Source: [Clostridium] innocuum
GTDB taxonomy: Bacteria; Bacillota_I; Bacilli_A; Erysipelotrichales; Erysipelotrichaceae
Assembly: GCA_012317185.1 (NCBI GenBank)
Contig: CP048838.1
Coordinates: forward strand, 3,472,001 to 3,536,000
Length of the DNA stretch: 64,000 nt
Reading direction: 5' to 3'
In this document: piece after piece, positions 17,019 to 25,903 of the stretch
Position numbering within the stretch: the first letter of the stretch is position 1
Layout of the letters: each line of letters opens with the position of its first letter
The notes under the pieces: generated by a model
Seen by the model: only the letters and a program-made list of their open reading frames with translations
What the model was told of the DNA's origin: nothing
Databases searched by the model: none
Translations under genes and position numbers: made by a program

Positions 17019-17633
17019 TCAATGACTTTCGTTCGACTGTTTCAGATAATCTACTGCCCAGTAACTGTCAATTTCCTCAAACTGATTCTTTTGCGGTGGC
17101 AATTTCGAACAGATTGCATCATAGGATGTCTTCCATATTCCAATCACATCCTCTTCTTCATCATGCTGTACATGAAACCAGATCGTATCTGTCTCCTGAT
17201 CCTGATAGACGACATTCTTCGGCAGCCTTCCCTTTTTCTTCTCCCGCAGAATGATTTTTAATTTCAGAAGCTCCATCGCCCGATCATCCAGCTTATCCTC
17301 CAGCATTCTGATTTTCTCTGCGACCTGCGACGGATCGCAAAGGTAGCGGCGGATACAATTTTTTTCAGACTGAAAAATAGAAAAGTCCTTATCTGTCAAA
17401 TCACTTTTTGGCTTAACCAGCAACACAAAGCGATGCTTTTTATCAACATATATCATCGTATGGAGAAAGGTATTGATTTTTCCACAGCTTGGGCAGGCTT
17501 TTTTAAAGAATACCCCCTCCAGCAGCTCCTTACGAAACTGCGGCTCCATCTCCGGCATGATCAAGGTTTCACTCTTTTTATGTGTTTTGTAAAAGCAGCG
17601 GGGACAGGTAAGCTCCACCAATATAGATTTCAT
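17019..17633 (-). CDS. CpXC domain-containing protein
   Basis: A 204-residue protein with two Cys pairs in its first 60 residues, CPRCFYKT and CPSCGKINTF, matching the CpXC zinc-ribbon domain family of unknown function. The C-terminal half is charged and helical. The ATG at 17631-17633 is chosen because it directly precedes the zinc region; the frame is open upstream, but that stretch looks random. GGTG before it is a weak ribosome binding site. It is probably in an operon with the TPR protein downstream. Confidence 0.65.
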   Translation of the reverse strand: MKSILVELTCPRCFYKTHKKSETLIMPEMEPQFRKELLEGVFFKKACPSCGKINTFLHTMIYVDKKHRFVLLVKPKSDLTDKDFSIFQSEKNCIRRYLCDPSQVAEKIRMLEDKLDDRAMELLKLKIILREKKKGRLPKNVVYQDQETDTIWFHVQHDEEEDVIGIWKTSYDAICSKLPPQKNQFEEIDSYWAVDYLKQSNESH

Positions 17634-17814
17634 AATATCACCATATGTAACATTATACCTGTAAGCGGGCATATTGCAATAACAAAACACAGGAAGGATG
17701 ATTGTCCCATTCTGAAACAGCGCCAGCAATACGATATCAGTGCTCCCTTTTAGCTGCCACATCCAAAAAGCTTCCTGACATCAAAAAGACAGAGCGACCG
17801 CCCTGTCCTGTTTA

Positions 17815-19608
17815 TTATATTTCTCTGGTTGCGTATTTCAGCCATTCCTTTTCCGCTTCATTCAGATAAGGAGAAACCTTGGCATACACCTCTTTGTGAT
17901 ATGCATTCAGCCACGCAATATCATAGCGCGTCATCAGATCAACATCTAACCCATCCAGATCAAATGGTACGAATGTGATCGTTTCAAAATACATGAACTG
18001 TCCGTATTCGTTTTTCTCACCTCTGCGTACCACCAGCTCATTTTCATGCCGGATACCATGGGAGCCTTCCACATAAACACCGGGCTCATTGGACTGGGTC
18101 ATCCCCTCCTCCAGAACACAGCTGTCATTTCTTTCCGGTACCACTTTCCAGCGGAAGCCGTTTGGCCCCTCGTGTACATTCATCAGATGACCAACACCGT
18201 GCCCTGTTCCGCATTTATAATCGATTCCCATTTCCCATAACGGACCTCTTGCGAGAATATCCAGATTCATACCGCGGCAGCCTTCAAGAAATTTTGCCCT
18301 GCTCAGCTGAATCATGCCACGCAGTGCACATGTATAGTGTGTACGGATTTCATCGGAGATCGGTCCGAGGACAAAGGTTCTGGTGATATCTGTTGTGCCC
18401 TCCAGATACTGTCCTCCACTGTCAACCAGCAGCATCCCCTCCGGCTTCAGCTCGACATTGGTTTCCTCACTGGCACTGTAATGCATCATTGCGGCATGCT
18501 CCTTGTATGCGGAAATTGTAGAAAAGCTCAACCCCAGATTGTGTTCCTGTTTTCGACGCAGACTTTCCAGATAATCACTGGCACTGATTTCCGTAATTGT
18601 TTCCTTGCCGATGTTATTCTTTAGCCAGTACATGAATTTCGTCATGGCAACAGCATCCTTGATATGCGCCTTGCGATTATTCTCCAGCTCGATTTCATTT
18701 TTTCTTGCCTTCATCAGCTGGGAAGGATTCGGACAGTCTACGATGCGAATCTCCTTCTTCAGATTCTGTGTGATTGCATAGTTTACAACACCTGTATTCA
18801 GCATAACGCACGCATCTGCCGGAATGGTTTTCACAAACGCATAAATATCATCATATGCATGTACCGCTACAGCATTTTCCCTGAAGTTCGCAAGCATCTG
18901 CTCATCCAGCTTATTCTCATCTATAAAGATATGATTTTCATTATGGGTGATTACCAGATAACATAGCATGACAGGGAAACAGCTGATATCCCAGCCGCGC
19001 ATATTCATCATCCATGCGATATCATCCAGAGAGGTTACGATGTGATGTGTTGCGTTTTGTTCCTGCATTGCTGTACGGATATCCGCCAGCTTATCCTTTG
19101 TACTTTTTCCACTGTATGCCTCTTCCAGAAAGAAGCCTTTTTTCGTAGGCAGTGGCGGGCGTTCCTCCCAGATCATCCCGACAAGGTCTTCCTGCGCGGA
19201 AATGGTAACATCCTTATCCTTCAGCTCCTCCATAATGTCATGTACAAGTTTGGTATTCATGACACGTCCATCAAAACCAAATACACCGTTTTTGCTCATA
19301 TGCTCACGAATATATGCAGGTATGGCAGGTACCCCCTCTTCTCCCTGCTTCATCAATTCAATCGTGCTGTCCTTCAGCTGATTTGCCGCCTGAATAAAAT
19401 ATCTGCCATCTGTCCATAAGGCAGCACAATCTCTGCATACGATCAGGGTTCCTGCCGAACCGGTAAATCCGGACATGAAGCTTCTCGCCTTAAAATGCTC
19501 TCCGACATATTCAGTTTCATGAAAATCGGATGTCGGAATCATGTATACGTCCATATTTCTTTCATTCATCAATGCTCTTAATTGTTTCAATTTTTCTATT
19601 ACCGTCAT
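17815..19608 (-). CDS. Xaa-Pro aminopeptidase (M24B family)
   Basis: A 597-residue cytoplasmic metallopeptidase that removes N-terminal residues preceding proline. Two creatinase-like N-terminal domains precede the pita-bread catalytic domain. Its five metal ligands are visible: two Asp in VDSGGQYLEGTTDITRT, His in GTGHGVGHLM, Glu in SNEPGVY and Glu in RHENELVV. The ATG at 19606-19608 follows GGAGG at a normal distance; the in-frame TTG five codons upstream overlaps that site. The length fits the long (about 600-residue) eukaryote/Firmicute-type aminopeptidase P. Confidence 0.9.
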   Translation of the reverse strand: MTVIEKLKQLRALMNERNMDVYMIPTSDFHETEYVGEHFKARSFMSGFTGSAGTLIVCRDCAALWTDGRYFIQAANQLKDSTIELMKQGEEGVPAIPAYIREHMSKNGVFGFDGRVMNTKLVHDIMEELKDKDVTISAQEDLVGMIWEERPPLPTKKGFFLEEAYSGKSTKDKLADIRTAMQEQNATHHIVTSLDDIAWMMNMRGWDISCFPVMLCYLVITHNENHIFIDENKLDEQMLANFRENAVAVHAYDDIYAFVKTIPADACVMLNTGVVNYAITQNLKKEIRIVDCPNPSQLMKARKNEIELENNRKAHIKDAVAMTKFMYWLKNNIGKETITEISASDYLESLRRKQEHNLGLSFSTISAYKEHAAMMHYSASEETNVELKPEGMLLVDSGGQYLEGTTDITRTFVLGPISDEIRTHYTCALRGMIQLSRAKFLEGCRGMNLDILARGPLWEMGIDYKCGTGHGVGHLMNVHEGPNGFRWKVVPERNDSCVLEEGMTQSNEPGVYVEGSHGIRHENELVVRRGEKNEYGQFMYFETITFVPFDLDGLDVDLMTRYDIAWLNAYHKEVYAKVSPYLNEAEKEWLKYATREI

Positions 19609-19718
19609 AAGTTCCTCCTTCAATCATCACAGTAACCATTGTACTCCAAAAGAAGGAAAATGAATATAGATTTCACCTTAAAATTATGGTTTGTTCCTCT
19701 GTTATCTTATGGCACGCA

Positions 19719-20150
19719 TCAGAAGTTTGCCTGTTCCAGCTGTGCAGTGAGCTGAATCATGATTTCCCTGTTATGCAACCTGTCAGCATCTCCCTGCATG
19801 ATAATAACGACGGGATGCGTCCCCTTTACCTGCATACCGGTATCATATATTTTCGTATCCAGTGTATCACTGACATCCTGTTTGGTTTGTGCATCATATG
19901 CCGTTACCTTCATATCCAGATATGTATTATCAAGATCGGCAGTATCACCCTCCACATGAACACTGGTTGTGCCCTTGTAGGTCATAATGCTGTCCAGCTT
20001 TTGTTTCATTTCCATATGCAAAGCATCGGTTGTGACCCGTATTCCCTCTTTCAATGTGATGCTATTCTCCCATAAGCGAAACATTGCAAATGTAATCAAT
20101 AGCACAGATAGTACAGTTGCTATTCTTATATATACCATATCTCTTTTCAT
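19719..20150 (-). CDS. membrane-anchored protein of unknown function next to SipW-type locus
   Basis: A 143-residue protein with one N-terminal membrane segment (IRIATVLSVLLITFAMF) and an extracytoplasmic remainder. No known domain is recognised. The ATG at 20148-20150 has GGGAGG eight bases upstream and is preferred over two nearby upstream starts. It lies 49 bases after the SipW-type signal peptidase gene, with a terminator-like hairpin between, and may be a minor component of the same surface-fibre locus (inference). Confidence 0.55.
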   Translation of the reverse strand: MKRDMVYIRIATVLSVLLITFAMFRLWENSITLKEGIRVTTDALHMEMKQKLDSIMTYKGTTSVHVEGDTADLDNTYLDMKVTAYDAQTKQDVSDTLDTKIYDTGMQVKGTHPVVIIMQGDADRLHNREIMIQLTAQLEQANF

Positions 20151-20170
20151 AGCCATATCCTCCCAAAAAA

Positions 20171-20197
20171 AACCAGTCATTTAGAGTATGACCGGTT
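20171..20197. terminator. hairpin between signal peptidase gene and membrane protein gene
   Basis: AACCAGTCAT (20171-20180) and ATGACCGGTT (20188-20197) pair with a single mismatch, flanked by an A-run on the left and a T-rich run on the right. It is usable as a terminator in both directions and limits readthrough from the signal peptidase gene. Confidence 0.65.
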
Positions 20198-20199
20198 TC

Positions 20200-21024
20200 T
20201 TATTTTTTATAGCTCAGGATATGAATTTTGTAGTATTTCGCTTCCTTCACGTCATATACGGTATAGTTGAATTTGGCATGCTCTTTCGAAGCAACGATGT
20301 CCTTACCAGTGAGGAACCATTTATCCTTCTTAATCAGCTTCTTCTGCTCATCATATAGTTGAATTTCCGCTTTTACGAAACGCACTGCGAATTTTGTATC
20401 ATTGTGCAGCTCTCCACAAAGGACGCAATGCCCTTCCAGTGCTTCAAATTTCACTGCATCCACATAGAGTGTTTTCTGTTTTTTCAACACCTGCTCTTTT
20501 TCTTCCCATCTCGTACGTATGGTCTTATTGAACAGCCAGATTACAGCAAGCTCTGCATACAGCAGGATACCGAATTTACTTTTCAGAAAGAGAAAGATTT
20601 TACCGATAAAGGGGATATGAAACACATAGGTTCCGATGATATCCTTTCGCAGTGTCTTATACATGTCCAGATTATCCTTACCCTCTGCATTGGTGCGGTA
20701 TATGGTATTTCCCTGGAAATCTTTTTCTGTTTTATTAAAATGGTGTGTTAATAATATATCATCACCAAAGCGGTCTGCCTTAAAGGTGATAATATCACCT
20801 TTATTCAAATGCAGTGGTTCTTCTGGATCAAGAACCTTCGTACAGACAAGTGAGAAGGTGGGAATGCGGGGCTCCATACTGTCTGTTAATACAGCATATA
20901 GGCGATAGCCGGTAACCTGTGCTGTTTCATCCGGATATTTTGCCATAAGAAAAGTATAGGCTGCCAGTAATACCACAACAACCACAAACACGATATTTGC
21001 TATGCGTTTGATTCCTTTTCCCAT
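20200..21024 (-). CDS. SipW-type signal peptidase I with C-terminal FxLYD domain
   Basis: A membrane-bound S26B (ER/archaeal-type) signal peptidase of 274 residues. The N-terminal membrane helix (about 8-27) is followed by the nucleophile Ser49 in YAVLTDSMEP and a His in place of the usual bacterial Lys (ILLTHHF, His94/95), the Ser-His arrangement of SipW. A second membrane segment lies at about 151-166. Residues from about 185 to the end form a FxLYD-like beta domain (FTAEIQLYDEQKKLIK type: KAEIQLYDEQKKLIKKDKWF), which SipW of Bacillus lacks. It sits just downstream of a SipW-cognate secreted protein, its probable substrate. Confidence 0.82.
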   Translation of the reverse strand: MGKGIKRIANIVFVVVVVLLAAYTFLMAKYPDETAQVTGYRLYAVLTDSMEPRIPTFSLVCTKVLDPEEPLHLNKGDIITFKADRFGDDILLTHHFNKTEKDFQGNTIYRTNAEGKDNLDMYKTLRKDIIGTYVFHIPFIGKIFLFLKSKFGILLYAELAVIWLFNKTIRTRWEEKEQVLKKQKTLYVDAVKFEALEGHCVLCGELHNDTKFAVRFVKAEIQLYDEQKKLIKKDKWFLTGKDIVASKEHAKFNYTVYDVKEAKYYKIHILSYKK

Positions 21025-21093
21025 AAGTGCTCCTACTTTCCTCTTCTATATTTTATAAGATTATTGGAAGGTTGAAAAGATGTTTTTAAAAAA

Positions 21094-21109
21094 GCCGTCG
21101 GATGACGGC
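21094..21109 (-). terminator. terminator between fibre-like protein and signal peptidase genes
   Basis: Read leftward: GCCGTC-ATCC-GACGGC followed by seven T. It would reduce signal peptidase expression relative to the abundant structural protein upstream. Confidence 0.75.
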
Positions 21110-21131
21110 ATTCTTTCAATGTAAGAAACTT

Positions 21132-21620
21132 CTAAGGTGCAACTGTAGCGTTCTCTAAAGTACCAGTCACCTCAACTTTAAGAGCTTTAGTCAAAGCTTC
21201 TGTTGCATCATCACTGGTTGGTGTAATTGTGACCGTATATGAATTTGCTGCATCAGTAACATTTTTATCAACACCAGTAGTAAGATCAGTACTACCTTTT
21301 TTAAATGTGACATCTACTCCTGAAACAACTGCATCTGTTGTCTTATCTTTAACAACTGCATTTAATTTTAAATTAGCTTTGCCTCCCGTTCCTGACACAT
21401 TAAAATCAACAGTACCTGTAGCTACTGGTTTCTCACCATATGTTCTTGTCTCTGTTTGTGCATATGTTGGTGTAGAAGTAGTCGCAATTGTTACAGGACT
21501 ATCAAAGCTTAATTCTCCAGAAGAAGTTGCTTCTGTTGTGTCCCACGCAGCGAATGTCCCTGCGGATGTAGCGATAACAGCACCTGCTGTTAATAACGAT
21601 AATAGTGTACTCTTTTTCAT
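21132..21620 (-). CDS. SipW-cognate secreted protein (TasA/camelysin-like)
   Basis: A 162-residue exported protein with the distinctive SipW-type signal peptide: MKKSTLLSLLTAGAVIATSA followed by GTFAAWDTTEA, with probable cleavage after Ala24. The mature part is Thr/Val/Ala-rich with predicted beta strands and few charged or aromatic residues, like TasA or camelysin fibre proteins. Cleavage by the neighbouring Ser-His signal peptidase is expected. It could form surface fibres or biofilm matrix (inference). It is about 40 percent shorter than TasA and has no sequence match obvious by eye beyond the signal peptide. Confidence 0.72.
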   Translation of the reverse strand: MKKSTLLSLLTAGAVIATSAGTFAAWDTTEATSSGELSFDSPVTIATTSTPTYAQTETRTYGEKPVATGTVDFNVSGTGGKANLKLNAVVKDKTTDAVVSGVDVTFKKGSTDLTTGVDKNVTDAANSYTVTITPTSDDATEALTKALKVEVTGTLENATVAP

Positions 21621-21755
21621 ATCATTGTTCTCCTTTTCAATGGTTTTAAGAATAGGTAATATTTTCTGTTACCTTTTACACTATTATTGTAATCCTTTTG
21701 GGAAACTTTGTATAATACCAATAACCCGCAAGCCGGTTATGCATTTTAGGTATAG

Positions 21756-22673
21756 CTACATATCTGCATAGGTTTCATGAATAATATTAAGAAACACCTT
21801 TCCTGCTTCACTCAGCACTTCGCGCTTTCTTCGGATGATCACAAAATACTTTTGAATATCACAGTTTCTGATGCGCATGCTGTGGATATGTGAATGCTTT
21901 AATTCCTCAATCTGCCATTTATTCCCCAGCATAAAGGCATCCGTATGATTCAGCATGTTGATAATCGCATGGTAGTTGCTCATTGTGATCGTTTTCTTAA
22001 ATCTGCTCAGCTGCACACCATCCATTGTCAACGACATATTCAGATTCGAGAAAAAATCATATGGCAGATGAATCAGTGTGAAATCCAGAAAATCCCTTGC
22101 ATCCTTCTCCTCCACCAGCTCATCCAGATTCTTCTCGTTGATATGAACGTACAGCGGTCCTTTTCCAAGGATATTCAATTCAATTTCCTTGGCATCCGCC
22201 ATCTTACGATAAATACTCAATTGATAATCATTTAAAATCGTGATTCCGATTTCCGACTTCATTTCACTGACATTGGCCAGCACCTGCTCCGCCGTTGTTT
22301 CTACCATATGAATCTCTGTAGTTGCTGATTTCATATGCTTATAAAATTGTAAAATCAAATCATCCCGTAAGAATACGGAATCCACGGATACCGTCAGCTT
22401 GCTGTACAGCTTTTCCTCACTGACATCCTTTAAACGCTCCAGCACCTGAAACTGCGAGAGGATTGACTGTGCATAATAGTACATCAGTCTACCGGTCGGT
22501 GTCAGCGTAACCCCGTGATTGCTACGGATAATCAGCTCTTTCCCCATTTCTTCCTCTAATGACTGTATACTTCTGCTCAGACTTGGCTGGCTGACAAACA
22601 GCTTCTCCGAAGCCTTGTTGATGCTTCCACTGTCGACCACTTCAACGAAGTAGCGTAATTGTTGGTTTTTCAT
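21756..22673 (-). CDS. LysR-family transcriptional regulator
   Basis: A 305-residue LysR regulator. The N-terminal winged helix-turn-helix is textbook (LRYFVEVVDSGSINKASEKL then FVSQPSLSRSIQSLEEEMGK), followed by a two-lobed effector-binding domain. It lies upstream of the fibre-like protein gene on the same strand, 135 bases away. LysR proteins usually act on adjacent divergent genes, but here both neighbours run the same way, so its target is unclear. Confidence 0.88.
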   Translation of the reverse strand: MKNQQLRYFVEVVDSGSINKASEKLFVSQPSLSRSIQSLEEEMGKELIIRSNHGVTLTPTGRLMYYYAQSILSQFQVLERLKDVSEEKLYSKLTVSVDSVFLRDDLILQFYKHMKSATTEIHMVETTAEQVLANVSEMKSEIGITILNDYQLSIYRKMADAKEIELNILGKGPLYVHINEKNLDELVEEKDARDFLDFTLIHLPYDFFSNLNMSLTMDGVQLSRFKKTITMSNYHAIINMLNHTDAFMLGNKWQIEELKHSHIHSMRIRNCDIQKYFVIIRRKREVLSEAGKVFLNIIHETYADM

Positions 22674-22772
22674 CTCTCATTCTCCCTAATTGTGGACATT
22701 TATGCTCATTATTATGATAACATAAAAGACAGATTTCTACGTATGCAGATTCTGCCTTTTTCTGTAAAATTA

Positions 22773-23210
22773 TTATTTTGTATTCATAATATAGGAACCA
22801 TTCGCTGTTGCGACTACCTTGCCGCTTTTCTTTGAGCGTGCAATAGCTCTGGTCTGTGACATTCTGCTTCCTGCATGATCACAAATTCCTTCCACCAGCA
22901 GCGTATCGCCACTGCTCACACCGCCAACATAGTTAACAGCCATTTGTATCGTTGGTGTAAACACTGCATTCCCGCTCACATACGATATACATCCCATCGT
23001 AATATCCAGTGCTGTCGCAATAATGCCTCCATGCAGATTTTTCGCCGGATTCATTTGCCAGTCTTTCACCGGAAAAGCCAGAATCACACTTTTTGTAAGA
23101 AAATCCGCGGTTACCAGCTCCATATCCATCATGGAATTTATCGTACCTTCATCGCGTACTCTCTGCTTTACAAAATACTGAATACGTTCATGGAACTGTT
23201 TTTTATCCAT
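22773..23210 (-). CDS. PaaI-type hotdog-fold acyl-CoA thioesterase
   Basis: A 145-residue cytoplasmic thioesterase of the PaaI/YdiI type, expected to hydrolyse acyl-CoA or aryl-CoA thioesters. The family signature NLHGGIIATALDITMG is present, with the conserved His-Gly-Gly and the downstream catalytic acidic residue. The ATG at 23208-23210 is used, behind AGGAT; a GTG three codons upstream is less likely. No pathway context is visible. Confidence 0.8.
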   Translation of the reverse strand: MDKKQFHERIQYFVKQRVRDEGTINSMMDMELVTADFLTKSVILAFPVKDWQMNPAKNLHGGIIATALDITMGCISYVSGNAVFTPTIQMAVNYVGGVSSGDTLLVEGICDHAGSRMSQTRAIARSKKSGKVVATANGSYIMNTK

Positions 23211-23279
23211 ATATATCACATCCTTACCTGCCTATTATACTCCTTACAGGAAAGAATTCACACAGTTTGCACAATGAAA

Positions 23280-25211
23280 TCATTTCTGCTTCCAGTTCAA
23301 TATCCGGATTTTGTAATCATAAACACCATATACTTCATAAGCTGTATAGGAAAATTCTCTTGTTTCTTCCGGCTGTAAAAAATCTCTGCCGCAAAGATAC
23401 CATTTCATTGTCTTTATCACATTACGGAAATCATCATACAATTCAATTTCCGCTTTAATATACTGTACAGGAACAGGTGTTTTATTGATCACTCTGCCGG
23501 TTAATACAGCAAATCTGCTGCTGCAATCGAATTCCATATCTTTCAAAAGGATTCCCTGTTCTTCCTGCATTTCCACAATTGGTGCTTCTTCCACCTTTGA
23601 TTTTTCTATTTCCTCAGGTTCAGGCATTTCCTCCTGCACATCCGTCTGCCTGCTCTTGTTGATATCATATTTTCTGTTGAAGTTCGGATATTCCTGTTGT
23701 TCTGCTTCTACCCGCTGTGGTGCTTTCACACCGTGCAGCAGCTCCTGCACCTCTTTTCGGACTTCCTCCAGCAGTTCCTTATCTACACCGGCATCCGCAG
23801 TGTAAACATCATTTGCTGTTACCTGTTCTTCTTCATGAAATTCCTTCTCTGCAATTTCATCATTTTCCACCATTACTTCGTCTGGATCGCTGGATGGATC
23901 TTCTGTTTCCACCGGATTTTCTTCTACCAAAGGATATTGTCCGCCTTGCAGTGTTTCCTGTATACTGGTTACTACCGGTTCCAGAATGCCGATTGCCTGA
24001 ATATGCAGTTGATTGTGCTCATTTGGTTGGTACTGCTCTTTTTTTTCTTTGACAGCTTCCGCAGGACTTGCCGTAGCGGTATCCTGATCCGATTCCTCTT
24101 CGTTTGTATTGATTGCAATCAGTATATCCTGTAGCTCAGCCTGTGTAAATGTAGCTCCCCCCTCTCGCAGATCAATCGTTTGTTCTGGCTTTGATTTTCC
24201 AGAGGATGTATGCTGAACCAGAGACTCCTGCGTATTCTCTGATCTCTGTACATGCTTCCCCTCTGCATCCGGGTGCTCCTGAATTTCCTGCTGTATTTTC
24301 GTTGGGCCTGCCGGCTTCTGATGCTTCTGCTTGTACACAATCGGCAGCAGCTCCTCATCATCAGCCGCTTTCCTTTGTTCCATCAATGCTTTTTTCACTG
24401 CATGGCGCTTGCGTAAGCGCTGCTTTCCGGTCTGTTTCGGAATCTGCTGTTTTGAAGCCTTGCCTGCTGCTTGTAAAATACTGTCGGCAGCTGCCTGCTG
24501 TTTGGCTTTCGCAGTCTTATCTTCTGTTCCCTTTGCCTGTCTTGAAATATCTTCCTTTGGAGTCTTTAGCAGCGGCTTCTCTGCATCTGGCTTCACTTCC
24601 TGCCCGTGCGTAACCTCTTTCTTTTCATCCACTGAGCGTTGATCAGGATCCAAAGCATTCTTTTTCGCAGACACCTCTATACCCGCTTTTCCTTTACGCT
24701 CCCGCAGCACACCCTTTATCAACAGCAGCATGGTGCTCAGGATACAAACGCCCAGCACCACGGCATACGTGATTTTACCATAGCTGCTTTGCAGAAATTC
24801 ATACACCCTGCCCATATACTTTATATGAAAGAGATAGGAGCCTACCAGATCCTCATGTCTGGTTTCATAGGTATCATAATAGCTGCTGTCAGGGGCCTGC
24901 GTAATGTAAAAGGTTTCCTGATTTCGAACTTCACTTTTCACAAACATATGCGTTAAGATAACCGATTCCCCAAACCGCTCTGCCCGAAAGCTGATCAGCG
25001 TGTTATTTTTTGGTTCCTCGTTTTCTTTGAAGGTCTTTACAAAGATGAGAGAATCCTGTTCGATCGCTTTTTCCTTGTTTTTACCGGTAACCTGTATCAT
25101 CCGGATATGCAGAAGATGCTCGCTCTGTTCCGGAACATAAATCAGAATCGTTACCAACAGTAAAAGTATTAGAAAAAAGCCTTCCAGAATCCATGACAGT
25201 TTTTGCTTCAT
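23280..25211 (-). CDS. signal-peptidase-like protein lacking the catalytic serine, with FxLYD tail
   Basis: A 643-residue membrane protein built on the same plan as the SipW-type peptidase at 20200-21024. It has an N-terminal membrane helix (11-27), an S26B-like outer domain (to about 145) and a second membrane helix (about 150-170). A long acidic, low-complexity linker of about 380 residues follows, then a C-terminal FxLYD-like domain (IKAEIELYDDFRNVIKTMKW). The catalytic motif SMEP is absent: by alignment Ser is replaced by Asn/Lys in VTGKNKEKAIE, while His88 in VILTHMF is kept. It is therefore probably not a peptidase but may bind substrate or scaffold (inference). The linker is Glu/Gln/Lys rich and disordered. 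Confidence 0.72.
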   Translation of the reverse strand: MKQKLSWILEGFFLILLLLVTILIYVPEQSEHLLHIRMIQVTGKNKEKAIEQDSLIFVKTFKENEEPKNNTLISFRAERFGESVILTHMFVKSEVRNQETFYITQAPDSSYYDTYETRHEDLVGSYLFHIKYMGRVYEFLQSSYGKITYAVVLGVCILSTMLLLIKGVLRERKGKAGIEVSAKKNALDPDQRSVDEKKEVTHGQEVKPDAEKPLLKTPKEDISRQAKGTEDKTAKAKQQAAADSILQAAGKASKQQIPKQTGKQRLRKRHAVKKALMEQRKAADDEELLPIVYKQKHQKPAGPTKIQQEIQEHPDAEGKHVQRSENTQESLVQHTSSGKSKPEQTIDLREGGATFTQAELQDILIAINTNEEESDQDTATASPAEAVKEKKEQYQPNEHNQLHIQAIGILEPVVTSIQETLQGGQYPLVEENPVETEDPSSDPDEVMVENDEIAEKEFHEEEQVTANDVYTADAGVDKELLEEVRKEVQELLHGVKAPQRVEAEQQEYPNFNRKYDINKSRQTDVQEEMPEPEEIEKSKVEEAPIVEMQEEQGILLKDMEFDCSSRFAVLTGRVINKTPVPVQYIKAEIELYDDFRNVIKTMKWYLCGRDFLQPEETREFSYTAYEVYGVYDYKIRILNWKQK

Positions 25212-25373
25212 ATCGTATCCACTCCTGCTTGCACTGCTGTATTGTCTACCGTTATTCTATCATAGATTCCAGCTTATAAAACGCCAAGAAAGTCCTTATT
25301 TATAAGGTTTTTACAATTTCTTTCCGCAAATCTCAGCGTAAACATAAATTTGTGTTTTTATCTTAAGATTTAC

Positions 25374-25404
25374 AAAAAAAGCCTCCGACAAGCAGTCGCA
25401 AGGC
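25374..25404 (-). terminator. terminator of the nine-gene dga-like operon
   Basis: Read leftward: GCCT-TG-CGAC-TGCTT-GTCG-G-AGGC followed by seven T. It lies just past the last gene (stop at 25409). Confidence 0.7.
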
Positions 25405-25408
25405 AGCC

Positions 25409-25897
25409 TTAAGCAGCATTGTGCTCAGACTCAAAAATATCTTCATCCAGAAATACCATACGCGGTTCATGGCAGCTTTGCAATACATCCGGAATCCCCA
25501 TTAAATCCACACCGCAGAAATGGGATGCAGCATGCTGTGCGGCGTTTCCTGTGAGGGGTACATACAGATAGGCTATACCGCAGCAGTAAGCGGATGCTAT
25601 AAAGCCTCCCAGCTCTTTTAGTTGCTGATTCCCTATAATCAGCAGGCTGCTATCCTTTTGACATCCGCTTTGATACAGGAATCGGACGATTGCCTCCAGA
25701 TGATCAAAGGTCTTGATATGCGCTGTACCGGGAACAGTATAGCATGCAGCTTCAGGAAATTGCGCTGTGATATCCTTTTTTATTTCCGCCGGTACATCGG
25801 ATTCACAAAGAATCAAAAGCTTATCCGCTTTGATATAGGCGTTAAGTTGTTTTACGATTCCCCGGCAGTGATATACCTGCTGTTTTTCTGTTTGCAT
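25409..25897 (-). CDS. dehydroquinate synthase N-terminal-like protein
   Basis: A 162-residue protein that resembles only the nucleotide-binding N-terminal domain of 3-dehydroquinate synthase: SLLIIGNQQLKELGGFIASA parallels the AroB GGGV-DLAGFVAA loop, and VPLTGNAAQHAASHFCG parallels the substrate/metal loop, ending in VFLDEDIF. The glycines of the nucleotide loop are changed (GNQQ for GGG) and the whole metal-binding C-terminal domain is missing. It is therefore unlikely to make dehydroquinate. It is the last gene of the operon, 6 bases after YitT. Function unknown. Confidence 0.5.
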   Translation of the reverse strand: MQTEKQQVYHCRGIVKQLNAYIKADKLLILCESDVPAEIKKDITAQFPEAACYTVPGTAHIKTFDHLEAIVRFLYQSGCQKDSSLLIIGNQQLKELGGFIASAYCCGIAYLYVPLTGNAAQHAASHFCGVDLMGIPDVLQSCHEPRMVFLDEDIFESEHNAA

Positions 25898-25903
25898 CCT
25901 GCT

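Noticed and set aside
24191..24613. 140-codon frame opposite the pseudo-signal-peptidase
   Set aside because: It mirrors the low-complexity Glu/Gln/Lys linker of the real gene, which automatically gives long open antisense frames.
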